Positions 27,596 to 38,298 of a stretch of 64,000 nucleotides of DNA are shown piece by piece. Every line of letters begins with the position of its first letter. The first letter of the stretch is position 1. The stretch is from assembly GCA_050331695.1 (NCBI GenBank), contig JBHJGP010000012.1, forward strand, positions 124,001 to 188,000, in the 5' to 3' direction. The notes beneath the pieces are model-generated. The model did not search any database, was not told the origin of the DNA, and was given only the letters and a program-made list of their open reading frames with translations. The DNA comes from JBHJGP01 sp050331695. Its GTDB lineage: Bacteria > Pseudomonadota > Alphaproteobacteria > Geminicoccales > Geminicoccaceae. Both the position numbers and the translations under genes were made by a program.

Positions 27596-28621
27596 CTACT
27601 GGGTCTCGGTCGCAGTGGCTTCGTCACCGACATCTTGATTGGCCCGGACCGCGGCCTGATCTAGGACGTCCAACGGTGACGGCTCGTCCTCAGTTCCTTC
27701 GACAGCGCCGATCTCCGACTCGTCGGGGACATCCTCACGACCTGCTGTCAGAATGTCCAAGGCTGAGCTGTCCATATATTGGAAAAACTCACTGTCTGGC
27801 GACATCACGAAGTTGGTGCTGTCGCCGGCGAGTGCCTGGCGATAGGCCTGCATCGAACGATAAAATGCGAAGAACTCCTTATCCCGGCCAAAACTCTCGG
27901 CGAAGATCCGGACCGCGTCAGCGTCGCCGGTACCCCGAATAATCTCGGAATCTCTCTTGGCCTCGGCAAGAAGGACGGTCCGCTCCCTTTCGGCTCGCGC
28001 CCGGATGCGCTGCGCCTGCTCAGCACCCTGAGCCCGAAGCTCCGAAGCTTCACGCTGACGCTCCGTCTGCATCCGCCGGTAGATCGCCTGACTGTTTTCT
28101 TCCGGCAGATCGGCCCGTTTGATCCGGATGTCGACGACGTCAACGCCGTATTGGTTTAGCGCCACATTCGCGCGCTCACGGATGTCCGCCATCAGCGCCA
28201 CCCGGTCCGCGGAGAGCACTGTGAACAACGGCACCGAACCGAGCACGTTACGCATGGCGGAGTTCAGGATCGGCTGCATCTGCCCCTGCAAGCCCTCTTC
28301 CGTCCGAACTCTCTGATAGAAAACTTGCGGATCCGTAATGCGGTAGCGGGCAAAACTGTCGACCACCAACCGCTTACGGTCACCCAGAATGAGTTCCTGG
28401 GGGATCACGTCGAAGTCGAGAACCCTTTTCTCGATATATTCGACATTGTCGATGATCGGATATTTGAAGTTGAGGCCGGCATCTTGAACGACGTTGGCCA
28501 CCCGCCCAAACCTAAGCACCAGCGCCTGTTGATCCTCGCGTACCGTGAAGGCCGCCAGGTAAACGATGAACAGCGCGGCGCCGAGAACGATGGCACCAAT
28601 TGTGAGACCGCGTGACATCAT
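27596..28621 (-). CDS. hflC: HflC, subunit of the FtsH-modulating complex
   Basis: 341 residues. One N-terminal membrane helix (GAIVLGAALFIVYLAAF) is followed by a band-7/SPFH domain (REDQQALVLRFGRV, YPIIDNVEYIEKRVLDFD) and a helical, charged segment (RRMQTERQREASELRAQGAEQAQ). With HflK it forms the periplasm-facing cage around FtsH. Its ATG overlaps the hflK stop by four bases, with GGGAGG inside hflK, so the two are translationally coupled. The acidic C-terminal tail is long (about 50 residues). Confidence 0.95.
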   Translation of the reverse strand: MMSRGLTIGAIVLGAALFIVYLAAFTVREDQQALVLRFGRVANVVQDAGLNFKYPIIDNVEYIEKRVLDFDVIPQELILGDRKRLVVDSFARYRITDPQVFYQRVRTEEGLQGQMQPILNSAMRNVLGSVPLFTVLSADRVALMADIRERANVALNQYGVDVVDIRIKRADLPEENSQAIYRRMQTERQREASELRAQGAEQAQRIRARAERERTVLLAEAKRDSEIIRGTGDADAVRIFAESFGRDKEFFAFYRSMQAYRQALAGDSTNFVMSPDSEFFQYMDSSALDILTAGREDVPDESEIGAVEGTEDEPSPLDVLDQAAVRANQDVGDEATATETQ

Positions 28622-29787
28622 TGACCTCCCTGCTGCGACTGCTGCTGTTGGGATTGTCCGGATTGACCCTGGAACGGCCGGTTTAGCTCGTTAAGCGGCA
28701 GATAGGGCACCACGCCGCCCGTGCCCGAGCCGTCGATCACGATTTTGTTCATGTCGCGCAACACTTCTTCCATGGTCTCCAGATAGATGCGCCTGGCCGT
28801 GACCTCGCGCGACTTTTCGAAAGCGCCCAGGACGGAGGCAAAGCGCTGTGCCTCACCTTCGGCGCGGGCGACCACCTCTTCGCGATAGGCTTCGGCGTTT
28901 TGCACCAGCTGTTCGGCTTCACCGCGGGCTCTGGGGATGATGTCATTGGCGAAGGCTTCGGCCTCGTTTCGTGCGCGCTCACGGTCCGCTTGAGCCCGCT
29001 GGACGTCACGGAACGATTCGATGACCTCGGCGGGCGGATCCGCTTTCTGCAGTTCGACAGCGGTAATCAGTACGCCAGCTCCGTATTCCTCCATCAATTC
29101 CTGCAACTGGATCATGGCCTGGTCGGCGATGACCCGGCGGCCCTCGGTGGTCGCTTCGGCGATATCGGTCTTACCGATGATCTCGCGCATGACGCTTTCA
29201 GCACCGGCCTTAATGGTCGCCGGCGCGTTTCGGATGTTGAAGAGGAAGTCCTCCGGCACGCTGATCTTCCACAAGACGACGAAGTTGATGTCGACGATGT
29301 TCTCGTCGCCCGTGAGCATCAGACTTTCGGAAGAAACCTCCTGGGCCAGGGCACTACGCGCCCCGCTCTGCCCGGCGGAACGGAAACCGATCTCCACCCG
29401 ATTGACGCGCTCGACCTTGGGCTTGATCACCGACTGGAACGGCACCCAGTGCCATTGCAGACCGGGTTGGGTGGTCTCCCAATGGCGCCCGAACATGAGT
29501 TCGACCCCGCGCTCGTCAGGCAGCACCCGGTAAAAACAGGAAAAGGCCCAAATCAACAAAAGCGCCAGACCGCCGATCCCCAGAACGATCTTATTGTTGC
29601 CGCCGCCGCCTCGGCCGCCACCGGGAAAAATCTGTTTGACCTTTTCCTGGCTACGGCGAAGTAGCTCTTCCAGATCGGGCGGCTGCTGGGATCCGCCGCC
29701 GCCACCGCTGCCATTGCCGCCGGGACGACCGCCCCATGGCCCCTGACCGCCACCTTGCCAGCCGCCGCCGTTCGAACTCCAGGGCAT
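28618..29787 (-). CDS. hflK: HflK, subunit of the FtsH-modulating complex
   Basis: 389 residues. The first ~40 are glycine-rich (GGGWQGGGQGPWGGRPGG), usual for HflK, then a membrane helix (IVLGIGGLALLLIWAFSCFY) and the SPFH domain (LPDERGVELMFGRHWETTQPG). A coiled region rich in Glu and Ala follows, and a Gln-rich tail (QSGQSQQQQSQQGGQ). GAGGAAC precedes the ATG. It is the first gene of the operon and divergent from mrp. Confidence 0.95.
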   Translation of the reverse strand: MPWSSNGGGWQGGGQGPWGGRPGGNGSGGGGGSQQPPDLEELLRRSQEKVKQIFPGGGRGGGGNNKIVLGIGGLALLLIWAFSCFYRVLPDERGVELMFGRHWETTQPGLQWHWVPFQSVIKPKVERVNRVEIGFRSAGQSGARSALAQEVSSESLMLTGDENIVDINFVVLWKISVPEDFLFNIRNAPATIKAGAESVMREIIGKTDIAEATTEGRRVIADQAMIQLQELMEEYGAGVLITAVELQKADPPAEVIESFRDVQRAQADRERARNEAEAFANDIIPRARGEAEQLVQNAEAYREEVVARAEGEAQRFASVLGAFEKSREVTARRIYLETMEEVLRDMNKIVIDGSGTGGVVPYLPLNELNRPFQGQSGQSQQQQSQQGGQ

Positions 29788-29908
29788 ATTCGTTCCTCAG
29801 TAATCTCATGGAGTGATGCTAGGGTGAGCTTCAGGCAGGGACGCCGACCCACCCTCCCCGGCGTCTTGTTGACGTTCTATATCGGACTGTAGCCCACAAG
29901 GATCAACC

Positions 29909-31024
29909 ATGGCGGCACTCACGGAGCAAAGCGTCCTCGATTCTTTAAGGAAGATCCGCCTCCCCGGCGGCGATGACGACGTGGTCGCACGCGGCATGAT
30001 CCAGGGTCTGACGATCAAGGGCACAAACGTAGGCTTCGCCATTCAGGTCGACGCCGGCGAGGGTGCCCGGATGGAACCGTTGCGCAGGGCTTGCGAGCAG
30101 GCGGTCAAGGCCCTGCCCTCTGTTACCTCGGTGACGGCGGTACTTACGGCCGAGCGCGAGCCCCCCAAGGCGCCTGGCGCTGGCGGACCGACCGCCGCCG
30201 GCCCGGCCCCCCAAGCCAAGTCCCTGATCGAGGGTGTCGGCGCCATCGTCGCGGTCGCTTCCGGCAAGGGCGGTGTCGGCAAGTCGACGACAGCAATCAA
30301 TCTGGCCATGGGCCTCGCCGTAGAAGGCCTCCGGGTGGGGCTACTTGACGCGGACATTTACGGCCCCTCGATGCCGCGCATGGCCGGTATCACGGGCAGA
30401 CCGACCGCTGCCCAGGGCGGAACCAAGATCCGGCCGATGGAAAACTACGGCGTCAAGGTCATGTCCATGGGCTTCCTCGTCGACGAAGACGCGCCGATGA
30501 TCTGGCGCGGACCCATGGTGCAAAGCGCGATCCAGCAGATGCTGGGTGACGTCGAATGGGGTAAGCTCGATGTGCTGGTGGTCGATTTGCCACCGGGCAC
30601 CGGCGACGCCCAGCTGACCATGGCCCAACGGGTGCCGCTGAATGGTGCCGTGATCGTTTCGACCCCCCAGGACATCGCCCTGCTCGACGCAAAAAAAGCT
30701 ATCAACATGTTCCGCAAGGTGGACGTGCCGATCCTCGGCATCGTCGAAAACATGAGCTATTTTGTCTGTTCGAACTGCGGGCATCGGACCGACATTTTCG
30801 CCCACGGAGGGGCGATGGCGACCGCCGAGGCCTTCGGTGTCGATTTTTTGGGCGAGATCCCGCTCGATCCGGTCATCCGCGAACTCTCCGACGGCGGCCG
30901 CCCGGTAGTCGTGGCCCAGCCTCAAAGCCCCCAGGCCCAGGCCTATCGGACCCTTGCCGCGGCCGTCCGTGATCAGGTGGAAAAGCGGGAGATGAAGCCA
31001 GCACCCGAAATCGTCTACGTCTGA
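29909..31024 (+). CDS. mrp: Mrp/ApbC family iron-sulfur cluster carrier
   Basis: 371 residues. An N-terminal MIP18/DUF59 domain (VLDSLRKIRLPGGDDDVVARGMIQGL) is joined by a Pro/Ala linker to the P-loop NTPase (AVASGKGGVGKSTTAINLA; later LPPGTGDAQLTMAQ). The paired cysteines in ENMSYFVCSNCGHR bridge the [4Fe-4S] cluster at the dimer interface. It delivers clusters to apoproteins. It ends six bases before a gene for a protein with two [4Fe-4S] motifs, which may be a client. Confidence 0.93.
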   Translation: MAALTEQSVLDSLRKIRLPGGDDDVVARGMIQGLTIKGTNVGFAIQVDAGEGARMEPLRRACEQAVKALPSVTSVTAVLTAEREPPKAPGAGGPTAAGPAPQAKSLIEGVGAIVAVASGKGGVGKSTTAINLAMGLAVEGLRVGLLDADIYGPSMPRMAGITGRPTAAQGGTKIRPMENYGVKVMSMGFLVDEDAPMIWRGPMVQSAIQQMLGDVEWGKLDVLVVDLPPGTGDAQLTMAQRVPLNGAVIVSTPQDIALLDAKKAINMFRKVDVPILGIVENMSYFVCSNCGHRTDIFAHGGAMATAEAFGVDFLGEIPLDPVIRELSDGGRPVVVAQPQSPQAQAYRTLAAAVRDQVEKREMKPAPEIVYV

Positions 31025-31030
31025 GCGGCG

Positions 31031-32242
31031 ATGTTCTTCCGCACCAAAGCCGAGCGTCGCCCCTACCATTGGGGCCGTTTTCCGCTCGAGGTGCTGCCCC
31101 GCGATCCCCACGTCGCGATCCGGGAGGGATTAAGGAAGCGCCCCCTCGCGCCCGGCGACGTATCTGAGGCGGACAATCCTCTGGCCCAGGCGGCTCTCCG
31201 CTACACCCGGCTTTTCGGTGCGATGGCAACCGAGGAGCCGGCACGCCTGCGAGCACCGGTGCCGGACACACCGGATGTCCGTGCCATCGATGCCAAGGGC
31301 TATGGCTACTTTCTGGACGCGACGCAAATCGGCATCTGCCGTCTGACGGCCAGATCGTGGCTCCCCGGCGAGGCTGAGCTCGCGCACGACTATGGCCTAG
31401 TCCTGCTTGTCGAACATGGCCGGATTCCGGAAGCGGACAATCTGCTGCACGCTTGGGCAAAGGCCAGCGTCGCCACGATCGCGACGATGCGAGCGACCGA
31501 AATCGCTGTCTGCATCGCCCGGCATTTCCGTCTGATGGGCTTCGACGCCACCGCGCACTGCGGCAACATAAGCCAGCTCTATCTCGACCGCGTCGCCGTG
31601 TTGGCGGGGCTCTGCGTGCGCACCGAACGGCATCTCGAGGCCCCCTATCTGGGACGCCGCTTCGCCGTCGCCGCCGTCTCTACCGACTACCGAATGGCGG
31701 TGGATAAGCCTCTGGCGCCGAGCGCACTCGGTGCAGGCGGTCTCGCCTACTGGTGGGGTCAGAACGGGGCGACCTCGGGCCGTGAACGACGCAGGCAGGC
31801 GGCCAGAAAAAGCCATTTGAGCCGCTATCCGATGGAACAGGTGCGCAGGGTCGAGCGCCCAACGACCCGGATCGACGACGACCAGGTGCCACGGGTGCCC
31901 AAGCGAGCCGCCTTCTTCGAGCGCGCGCTTAGGGGTGATCTGGGCGAAAAAGCCAAAACCCAGCGAAGCCGTTTCGCCCTCAAACATCCGGCGTCGATGG
32001 CCATGGCCGGTCCGATCCGCGCCATGGTTCCGCTTCAGGATGGACCGTTGGGCGACAAGCCGGGACCATGGAGGGATCCGGCAACCAACGCTCGGGCGAT
32101 TAAGTCACTTTCATACATGCTTGGCGCCGATCTCACGGGGATCTGCGAGATCCCGCGCTACGCCTGGTTCAGCCACAAGGAAGACGGAAGCCCGATCGAA
32201 CCCTATCACCGCTATGCCGTGGTGATGCTGATCGACCAGTAA
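31031..32242 (+). CDS. Reductive dehalogenase, N-terminal part (cut by in-frame TAA)
   Basis: 403 residues, then TAA at 32240-32242. The same frame continues at once with three codons and then the second open part at 32252, so both pieces are one ancestral gene. This part holds the N-terminal regions of the corrinoid-binding fold of catabolic (non-respiratory, cytoplasmic) reductive dehalogenases; no twin-arginine signal is seen. It ends HRYAVVMLIDQ, where family members continue without interruption into the ETMEGASGDD-type segment. The start ATG lies seven bases after mrp. Alone it lacks the active-site Tyr and all cluster ligands, so it should not be active. Confidence 0.72.
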   Translation: MFFRTKAERRPYHWGRFPLEVLPRDPHVAIREGLRKRPLAPGDVSEADNPLAQAALRYTRLFGAMATEEPARLRAPVPDTPDVRAIDAKGYGYFLDATQIGICRLTARSWLPGEAELAHDYGLVLLVEHGRIPEADNLLHAWAKASVATIATMRATEIAVCIARHFRLMGFDATAHCGNISQLYLDRVAVLAGLCVRTERHLEAPYLGRRFAVAAVSTDYRMAVDKPLAPSALGAGGLAYWWGQNGATSGRERRRQAARKSHLSRYPMEQVRRVERPTTRIDDDQVPRVPKRAAFFERALRGDLGEKAKTQRSRFALKHPASMAMAGPIRAMVPLQDGPLGDKPGPWRDPATNARAIKSLSYMLGADLTGICEIPRYAWFSHKEDGSPIEPYHRYAVVMLIDQ

Positions 32243-32251
32243 TATGACACC

Positions 32252-33106
32252 ATGGAGGGCGCCAGCGGCGATGACTGGATCTCCGGAGCCCAGTCGATGC
32301 GGGGCTATCTGCGCGGTGCCGAAATCGCCGGCATCATGGCCGAAACCGTCCGCGCATCCGGCTATGGCGCCCGGGCCCAGACCAATCTCGACAGCGACGT
32401 GCTGCACATTCCCCTGATCTTGTGGGCCGGGCTGGGCGAGCTCAGTCGTATCGGCGAACTGGTCCTCAATCCGTTCGTCGGCCCCCGGTTCAAATCCGTG
32501 GTCTTCACCACCGATCTGCCGCTCGAGGTGGACCGGCCGATCGACTTCGGCCTGCAATATTTTTGCTCCAATTGCTGGAAGTGCGCCCGGGAGTGCCCGT
32601 GCGATGCGATCCCGTTGGGCGGAAAGGTGATGTTCAACGGCTACGAGATGTGGAAGCCGGACGTCGAGCGCTGCACCCGCTACCGGCTGACCAACGTCAA
32701 GGGATCGGCCTGTGGTCGCTGCATGAAGACCTGCCCGCTCAACAAGGTCGTCAGTGCCGACGGCCCGCTTCTGACCCGTGTCGCCAGTTGGCTCGGCATC
32801 AACGCCATGTGGCTGAAGCCACTCCTTGTGCCAATCGCCGTACGCATGGACGACTGGTTAGGCCTGGGCCGGCGTAATCTCATCAAGAAATGGTGGTTCG
32901 ATCTGGAGATAGTCGACGGCGTCTGCGTGAAGCCCGAAAAAGGCGTCAATCGCCGGGACATCGATCCGTCCAAACCGATCAATCCAACCCGACAAAAGAT
33001 CGCATACTATCCAGCATCGGCCATGCCGCCTGCAGATCAAGGCGACGCGCCCTTCCCGCTGGACAGAAAAGCGGCCCTCGCGACCGACGAGGTCAAGCCG
33101 GTCTGA
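32252..33106 (+). CDS. Reductive dehalogenase, C-terminal part (cut by in-frame TAA)
   Basis: 284 residues continuing the frame of the preceding part after TAA and three codons. It has two [4Fe-4S] motifs: CSNCWKCARECP and, further on, CTRYRLTNVKGSACGRCMKTCP. If the stop is counted as one residue of the joined protein, Tyr falls at 426, Lys at 488 and Arg at 552. These are the active-site residues I recall for the Nitratireductor enzyme NpRdhA, so the joined protein would be a plausible cobalamin-dependent dehalogenase. No ribosome binding site precedes ATG 32252. It could be a nonsense mutation, a sequence error or a read-through site. Confidence 0.75.
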   Translation: MEGASGDDWISGAQSMRGYLRGAEIAGIMAETVRASGYGARAQTNLDSDVLHIPLILWAGLGELSRIGELVLNPFVGPRFKSVVFTTDLPLEVDRPIDFGLQYFCSNCWKCARECPCDAIPLGGKVMFNGYEMWKPDVERCTRYRLTNVKGSACGRCMKTCPLNKVVSADGPLLTRVASWLGINAMWLKPLLVPIAVRMDDWLGLGRRNLIKKWWFDLEIVDGVCVKPEKGVNRRDIDPSKPINPTRQKIAYYPASAMPPADQGDAPFPLDRKAALATDEVKPV

Positions 33107-33235
33107 TACCGTCCGTTTTGGGTTGTCTAGGTTGCCGGCATCGCTTTTGCCGAATACGGAAGATTGGCGACGCGCAACCGACGCCAGTTCGAGGATGCGG
33201 GCATCGACTTCGTCGATCCGTAGTCTGAGCGGTCG

Positions 33236-33661
33236 TTACGCCGCCCTGTCCAAGACCTCGAGCATCGCTTCCGCGACCTTGATGCGCTCGACCACCCGCT
33301 CCTTCTCCGGACCACCATCGCCAAGGTCGGCCAGATCACGCTGGGCGGTATCAAGACGTTTTTCGATCGCGGCGCGGTCCATTTCATCGACCGGAACCGC
33401 TTCTTCCGCCAACACGATACAACCTTCCTCGTTCACCTCGGCGAAACCGCCGGCGACAAAGATCTGCCGATCGACGCTATTGCCCTGGTAGATTTCGATC
33501 ACGCCCGGCCGCACCACGGACATGAAAGGCGCATGCAACGGCAAGACGCCGAAGTCACCCTCCTCACCTGGCACGACGACCATATCGCACTGCTCGCTCG
33601 CCAGGAGCCTTTCCGGCGAGACCAGCTCGAAAGCCACCTTGTCTTCGTTACCGTCAGCCAT
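33236..33661 (-). CDS. atpC: ATP synthase epsilon subunit
   Basis: 141 residues. The N-terminal beta-sandwich shows FELVSPERLLASEQCDMVVVPGEEGDFGVLPLHAPFM, and the C-terminal helical hairpin follows (AAIEKRLDTAQRDLADL). It belongs to the central stalk and inhibits ATP hydrolysis. It is the last gene of atpHAGDC. Between its end and the dehalogenase lies about 130 bases with no gene. Confidence 0.95.
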   Translation of the reverse strand: MADGNEDKVAFELVSPERLLASEQCDMVVVPGEEGDFGVLPLHAPFMSVVRPGVIEIYQGNSVDRQIFVAGGFAEVNEEGCIVLAEEAVPVDEMDRAAIEKRLDTAQRDLADLGDGGPEKERVVERIKVAEAMLEVLDRAA

Positions 33662-33675
33662 GATCGTTCCGCCGG

Positions 33676-35121
<1,446 letters not shown>

Positions 35122-35140
35122 CCTTGGTCTCCCGACGTCG

Positions 35141-36040
35141 CTACTGCTGGAGCGCTTCCGCGCCCGAGATGATTTCGATCAATTCGCTGGTGATTTGAGC
35201 CTGACGGGTTCGGTTGTAGGTCAGGGTCAGTTTGTCGATCATTTCGCCGGCGTTGCGCGTGGCATTGTCCATCGCCGCCATCCGAGCCCCCTGCTCGCTG
35301 GCGGCGTTCTCGACCAGAGCGCCATAGATCTGAACGGCGAGATTGCGCGGCAGGAGCTCGTCCAAAATGCCCTCCTCGTCGGGCTCGAACTCGTAGAGCG
35401 AACCCGGCCCATCCGCAGCCTTCTCGTCCTCGTCGGTCTCCGGCGGCTCGACGGGGATTAGTTTTTTGAAGGTTACTTCCTGGGTGATCGCCGAAACGAA
35501 CCTGTTGTAAACCACGCTGCAGGTGTCGAATTCGCCCTCGTCGTAGAGGTCGATCACCTTGTTGGCGATCGTGTGGGCGTCCTCGTAGTCGATACGGTTC
35601 TTACCGGCGACCCCCTCGACATAATCGATGATCCGTTGCCGGTGATCGCGGCGAAGCTGATCCCGGCCTTTACGGCCGACGCAGATCAGCTTGACGTCCC
35701 GGTTTTCGCCCGACGCTTCTTCGATTCGCCGCCGCACGGCACGGACGATCGAGCTGTTGAAACCGCCGCAGAGGCCCCGGTCGGCGGTGGCGACGATGAT
35801 CAGCTCGACCTCTTCCTTGCCGGTGCCGGCCAAAAGCGCAGGTGCCCCAGGCAGACCGGAGACCCCTTCCGCCAGATTGCCGAGCATCGAGGTCATGCGC
35901 TCCGCGAACGGCCTCGAAGCTTCGGCCTGCTCCTGGGCACGCTTCAGCTTGGAGGCGGCCACGAGCTTCATCGCGCTCGTGATCTTACGGGTCTGCTTGA
36001 CGCTGTTGATGCGCGAGCGGAGGTCTTTGAGACTAGCCAT
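35141..36040 (-). CDS. atpG: ATP synthase gamma subunit
   Basis: 299 residues. The N-terminal helix (LKDLRSRINSVKQTRKITSA, then MKLVAASKLKRAQ) and the C-terminal helix (NATRNAGEMIDKLTLTYNRTRQAQITSEL) form the rotating shaft of F1. The segment EPPETDEDEKAADGPG is an acidic insertion near residue 195. Confidence 0.96.
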   Translation of the reverse strand: MASLKDLRSRINSVKQTRKITSAMKLVAASKLKRAQEQAEASRPFAERMTSMLGNLAEGVSGLPGAPALLAGTGKEEVELIIVATADRGLCGGFNSSIVRAVRRRIEEASGENRDVKLICVGRKGRDQLRRDHRQRIIDYVEGVAGKNRIDYEDAHTIANKVIDLYDEGEFDTCSVVYNRFVSAITQEVTFKKLIPVEPPETDEDEKAADGPGSLYEFEPDEEGILDELLPRNLAVQIYGALVENAASEQGARMAAMDNATRNAGEMIDKLTLTYNRTRQAQITSELIEIISGAEALQQ

Positions 36041-36049
36041 GACCTTTGG

Positions 36050-37585
36050 TCACGCGAAGGCTTTGGCGAAACTGTCCAACAGTTCCTTGAGCTTGCCCTC
36101 GGTCTCTTCGCTGAGCTGACCGGAGTCCCGGATGTCGGTGAGAATGCCGTCGCCCTTGCTCCTGATCTCGCTGACTAGCCCCTCCTCGAACGAGCCGACC
36201 TCGTCGACTTTGATCTTGTCGAGATAGCCGTTGACGCCGGCATAGATCACGCAGACCTGCATCTCGTTGGTCATGGGGTGATATTGCGGCTGCTTCAAAA
36301 GCTCGGTCAGCCGGGCGCCGCGGTTCAACAGACGCTGGGTCGAGGCGTCCAGATCCGAGGCGAACTGGGCGAACGCCGCCATCTCGCGATATTGGGCGAG
36401 CTCCAGCTTGATCTTACCGGCGACCTTCTTCATCGCCTTGCTCTGGGCAGCGGAGCCGACGCGGCTCACCGACAAACCGACATTCACCGCCGGCCGGATG
36501 CCCTGATAGAACAGATCGGTCTCGAGAAAGACCTGCCCATCGGTAATCGAGATGACGTTGGTCGGAATGAAGGCCGAGACATCGTTGGCCTGGGTCTCGA
36601 CGATCGGCAGCGCCGTGAGCGAGCCGGCGCCATGGTCGTCATTCATCTTCGCCGCGCGCTCCAGCAGCCGGGAGTGCAGGTAGAACACATCGCCGGGGAA
36701 GGCCTCGCGGCCCGGTGGCCGGCGAAGCAGGAGCGACATCTGCCGGTAGGCCGTGGCCTGCTTGGACAGATCGTCATAGACGATTACGGCGTGCATGCCA
36801 TTGTCGCGGAAGTATTCGCCCATGGTGCAGCCGGTATAGGGCGCCAGGAACTGCATCGGCGCCGGATCCGAGGCCGTGGCCGCGACCACGATCGAATAGG
36901 GCATGGCGCCGGTTTCCTCGAGGGTCTTCACCAGCTTGGCGACGCTCGAGCGTTTCTGGCCGACTGCGACATAGATGCAGTAGAGTTTCTGGCTTTCGTC
37001 GTCGCCGGCCGCCTCATTGTAAGGCTTTTGATTGATGAAGGTGTCCACGGCGATCGCGGTCTTGCCGGTCTGGCGGTCGCCGATGATCAGTTCGCGCTGA
37101 CCGCGGCCGATCGGGATCATGGCATCGATTGCCTTGAGACCGGTGAGCATGGACTCGTGCACCGACTTTCTCGGCATGATGCCCGGCGCCTTGACGTCGA
37201 CCAGCCGCCGTTCCGCGGCATCGATCGGGCCTTTACCGTCGATAGGCTCGCCGAGACCATCCACGACCCGGCCCAGAAGGCCTTTGCCGCCCGGCGCGTC
37301 GACGATGGACTTGGTCCGCTTGACGGTATCGCCTTCCTTGATGTTGCGGGCGTCGCCGAAGATCACGACACCGACATTGTCGGTCTCCAGGTTGAGCGCC
37401 ATGCCCTTGGTGCCCTCGGCGAACTCGACCATCTCGCCGGCCTGAACCTGATCGAGGCCGTAAACGCGGGCGATGCCGTCACCGACGGAAAGCACCCGGC
37501 CCACTTCCGTGACCTCGGCCTCGGCGCCGAAATTCTCGATTTGTTCCTTCAGGATCGCAGAGATTTCTGCGGCACGAATATCCAT
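36050..37585 (-). CDS. atpA: ATP synthase alpha subunit
   Basis: 511 residues. It begins MDIRAAEISAILKEQIENFG and has Walker A in GDRQTGKTAIAVDTFINQ and the signature PAVNVGLSVSRVGSAAQ. It holds the non-catalytic nucleotide sites of F1. Its start codon overlaps the atpH stop by one base, so translation is probably coupled. Confidence 0.97.
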   Translation of the reverse strand: MDIRAAEISAILKEQIENFGAEAEVTEVGRVLSVGDGIARVYGLDQVQAGEMVEFAEGTKGMALNLETDNVGVVIFGDARNIKEGDTVKRTKSIVDAPGGKGLLGRVVDGLGEPIDGKGPIDAAERRLVDVKAPGIMPRKSVHESMLTGLKAIDAMIPIGRGQRELIIGDRQTGKTAIAVDTFINQKPYNEAAGDDESQKLYCIYVAVGQKRSSVAKLVKTLEETGAMPYSIVVAATASDPAPMQFLAPYTGCTMGEYFRDNGMHAVIVYDDLSKQATAYRQMSLLLRRPPGREAFPGDVFYLHSRLLERAAKMNDDHGAGSLTALPIVETQANDVSAFIPTNVISITDGQVFLETDLFYQGIRPAVNVGLSVSRVGSAAQSKAMKKVAGKIKLELAQYREMAAFAQFASDLDASTQRLLNRGARLTELLKQPQYHPMTNEMQVCVIYAGVNGYLDKIKVDEVGSFEEGLVSEIRSKGDGILTDIRDSGQLSEETEGKLKELLDSFAKAFA

Positions 37586-38145
37586 CAGCCGGCCCCTCTC
37601 ATGGCAAGCTCGAGATGACGAAGTTTTGTTCGGACCGACGCGTCGACCATGCGCGAGCCGACACGAAGGACAAGACCTCCCAGAAGATCGGGATCAACCC
37701 GGGACGTCATAACGACGTTCTGCCCAACCTCCGCGCCCACGGTCTCCTTAAGCGAGCGCTCTTGCTCCTCGGTCAGAGGCTGGGCCGAAACGACCTCGGC
37801 CTGGACCTCACCCCGTTCCCTCGCGACCATAGCCTTGAACGAGGCAACCATGTCAGGCAACGCGAATAGGCGTCTCTGGTCCGCCATGAGGCCAACCACC
37901 TTCTTGGTCAGATCGGAAAACCCGGCCTTGTCGCAGATGGCGGCCATGGCGCGCACCTGATCGTCCCGGCGCATCAGGGGGCTTTTGATCATCGAGGCCA
38001 GATCGTCGTTCTCATCGACGGCGGACGCGAGGGAATCCAGTTCGGATGCCACGTGATCGATTTGATCTCTGTCCTTGGCCAACTCCATCAACGCGGTCGC
38101 GTAGCGAGCGGCCAAGCCGGAGCCTATTACGGCACCTTCTGTCAA
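37585..38145 (-). CDS. atpH: ATP synthase delta subunit
   Basis: 186 residues if translated from TTG 38145, the usual length. The N-terminal helical domain starts GSGLAARYATALMELAKD, and the C-terminal part has the family segment SRVDPDLLGGLVLRVGSRMVDASVRTKLRHL. It links F1 to the stator stalk. The TTG was chosen because the frame has no ATG or GTG near the conserved start and GGGA lies nine bases upstream; longer starts add unrelated residues. The F0 genes are elsewhere, as is usual in alphaproteobacteria. Confidence 0.92.
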   Translation of the reverse strand: MTEGAVIGSGLAARYATALMELAKDRDQIDHVASELDSLASAVDENDDLASMIKSPLMRRDDQVRAMAAICDKAGFSDLTKKVVGLMADQRRLFALPDMVASFKAMVARERGEVQAEVVSAQPLTEEQERSLKETVGAEVGQNVVMTSRVDPDLLGGLVLRVGSRMVDASVRTKLRHLELAMRGAG

Positions 38146-38216
38146 GGTCGTCGTCCCGGTGATTGGGATGGTGGGGCGGCGACGTTGGTGGCATTCCTCC
38201 CCCACACGTCGGCTGC

Positions 38217-38245
38217 GAGGTAGCACACAGACTGAGTGGGTTCAA
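38217..38245 (-). promoter_or_regulatory. Possible sigma-70 promoter of the atp operon
   Basis: On the minus strand TTGAAC (38245-38240) is followed after 17 bases by TACCTC (38222-38217), about 70 bases before atpH. The -35 box is good and the -10 box is weak, so this is tentative. Confidence 0.3.
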
Positions 38246-38298
38246 GGCGGCCTCCGCGATCGCCAACAAGCCTTTTGGACGATGGGCTTAGCGGCCCG

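Noticed and set aside
32240..32242. Selenocysteine or pyrrolysine at the dehalogenase stop
   Set aside because: The codon is TAA. Selenocysteine uses TGA and pyrrolysine TAG, and no insertion element was seen.
31031..33106. The dehalogenase as a natural two-subunit enzyme
   Set aside because: The second part has no ribosome binding site, the gap is three codons in the same frame, and homologous sequence continues across the stop.
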